In this document: one piece after another, positions 5,179-5,242 of the stretch
Position numbering within the stretch: the stretch's first letter is position 1
Layout of the letters: every line of letters starts with the position of its first letter
Assembly (NCBI GenBank): GCA_022785155.1
Contig: JALFRH010000064.1
Location: forward strand, 1-5,242
Length of the DNA: 5,242 bases
Direction: 5' to 3'
From: Spirochaetales bacterium
GTDB lineage: Bacteria; Spirochaetota; Spirochaetia; Sphaerochaetales; Sphaerochaetaceae
Program-made: the position numbers and the translations under genes
Notes under the pieces: model-generated
Database searches by the model: none
The model's input: only the letters and a program-made list of their open reading frames with translations
Told to the model about the DNA's origin: nothing

Positions 5179-5242
5179 CAACCCTTGTCTGGGCGCCGCA
5201 CTTGGGGCAAAATCCTTTTCCATCTGTGATGTGAAAGCCACA
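5168..5242 (-). CDS. C-terminal end of a zinc-ribbon protein (partial)
   Basis: From the right edge, the minus strand reads 24 codons and then TAA at 5170-5168. The peptide is CGFHITDGKGF followed by CPKCGAQTRVVRK. CPKCG is a classic zinc-knuckle half, and the first visible residue (Cys, followed by Gly) could belong to the partner knuckle. The bulk of the protein lies outside the window, so the family cannot be named. The stop falls inside the last codons of the HAD gene, giving an 11-bp convergent overlap and no room for a separate terminator. A competing minus-strand frame over the same bases lacks any recognisable motif. Confidence 0.6.
   Translation of the reverse strand, partial: CGFHITDGKGFCPKCGAQTRVVRK

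Overview
The window looks like a chromosomal housekeeping segment from a bacterium of moderately low G+C. It carries, on the minus strand and in transcription order, ispE, a tRNA-Gln(UUG), rplY (L25/Ctc family), pth, tilS and the start of an unrecognised protein rich in Glu-Pro repeats. The order rplY-pth-tilS is, from memory, the one found in spirochaetes such as Borrelia, where spoVG precedes and ftsH follows it. I therefore lean towards a spirochaete, with modest confidence. rplY(ctc)-pth adjacency also occurs in Firmicutes. Neither spoVG nor ftsH is seen here.

Layout. 1-733 (minus): 5' part of a gene whose product has a basic N-terminus, a short hydrophobic stretch, 14 tandem EPEPVx hexapeptides and an acidic segment; it runs off the left edge. 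734-856: A/T-rich gap. 857-2122 (minus): tilS, whose start overlaps the end of pth by 38 bp. 2085-2636 (minus): pth, which begins 7 bp after the rplY stop. 2644-3276 (minus): rplY. 3277-3393: rplY leader and a possible promoter. 3394-3465 (minus): tRNA-Gln. 3499-4311 (minus): ispE. 4312-4449: divergent intergenic region. 4450-5178 (plus): HAD-family hydrolase. 5168-5242 (minus): last codons of a zinc-ribbon protein, converging on and overlapping the HAD gene.

The genes rplY, pth and tilS all serve translation: a 5S rRNA-binding ribosomal protein, recycling of peptidyl-tRNA, and modification of the tRNA-Ile CAU anticodon. The tRNA gene fits this theme. ispE belongs to the MEP isoprenoid pathway.

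The main discovery candidate is the rplY leader. Directly upstream of the Shine-Dalgarno sequence, the predicted RNA is AUGGUA, then a small hairpin (ACGGG / CCCGU), then GAGAGU. AUGGUA and GAGAGU are the two strands of loop E of 5S rRNA (E. coli nucleotides 73-78 and 98-103), in the same order and flanking a helix in the same way. Loop E is the known binding site of L25. The leader therefore looks like a molecular mimic of the 5S rRNA target, placed so that L25 binding could block its own translation.
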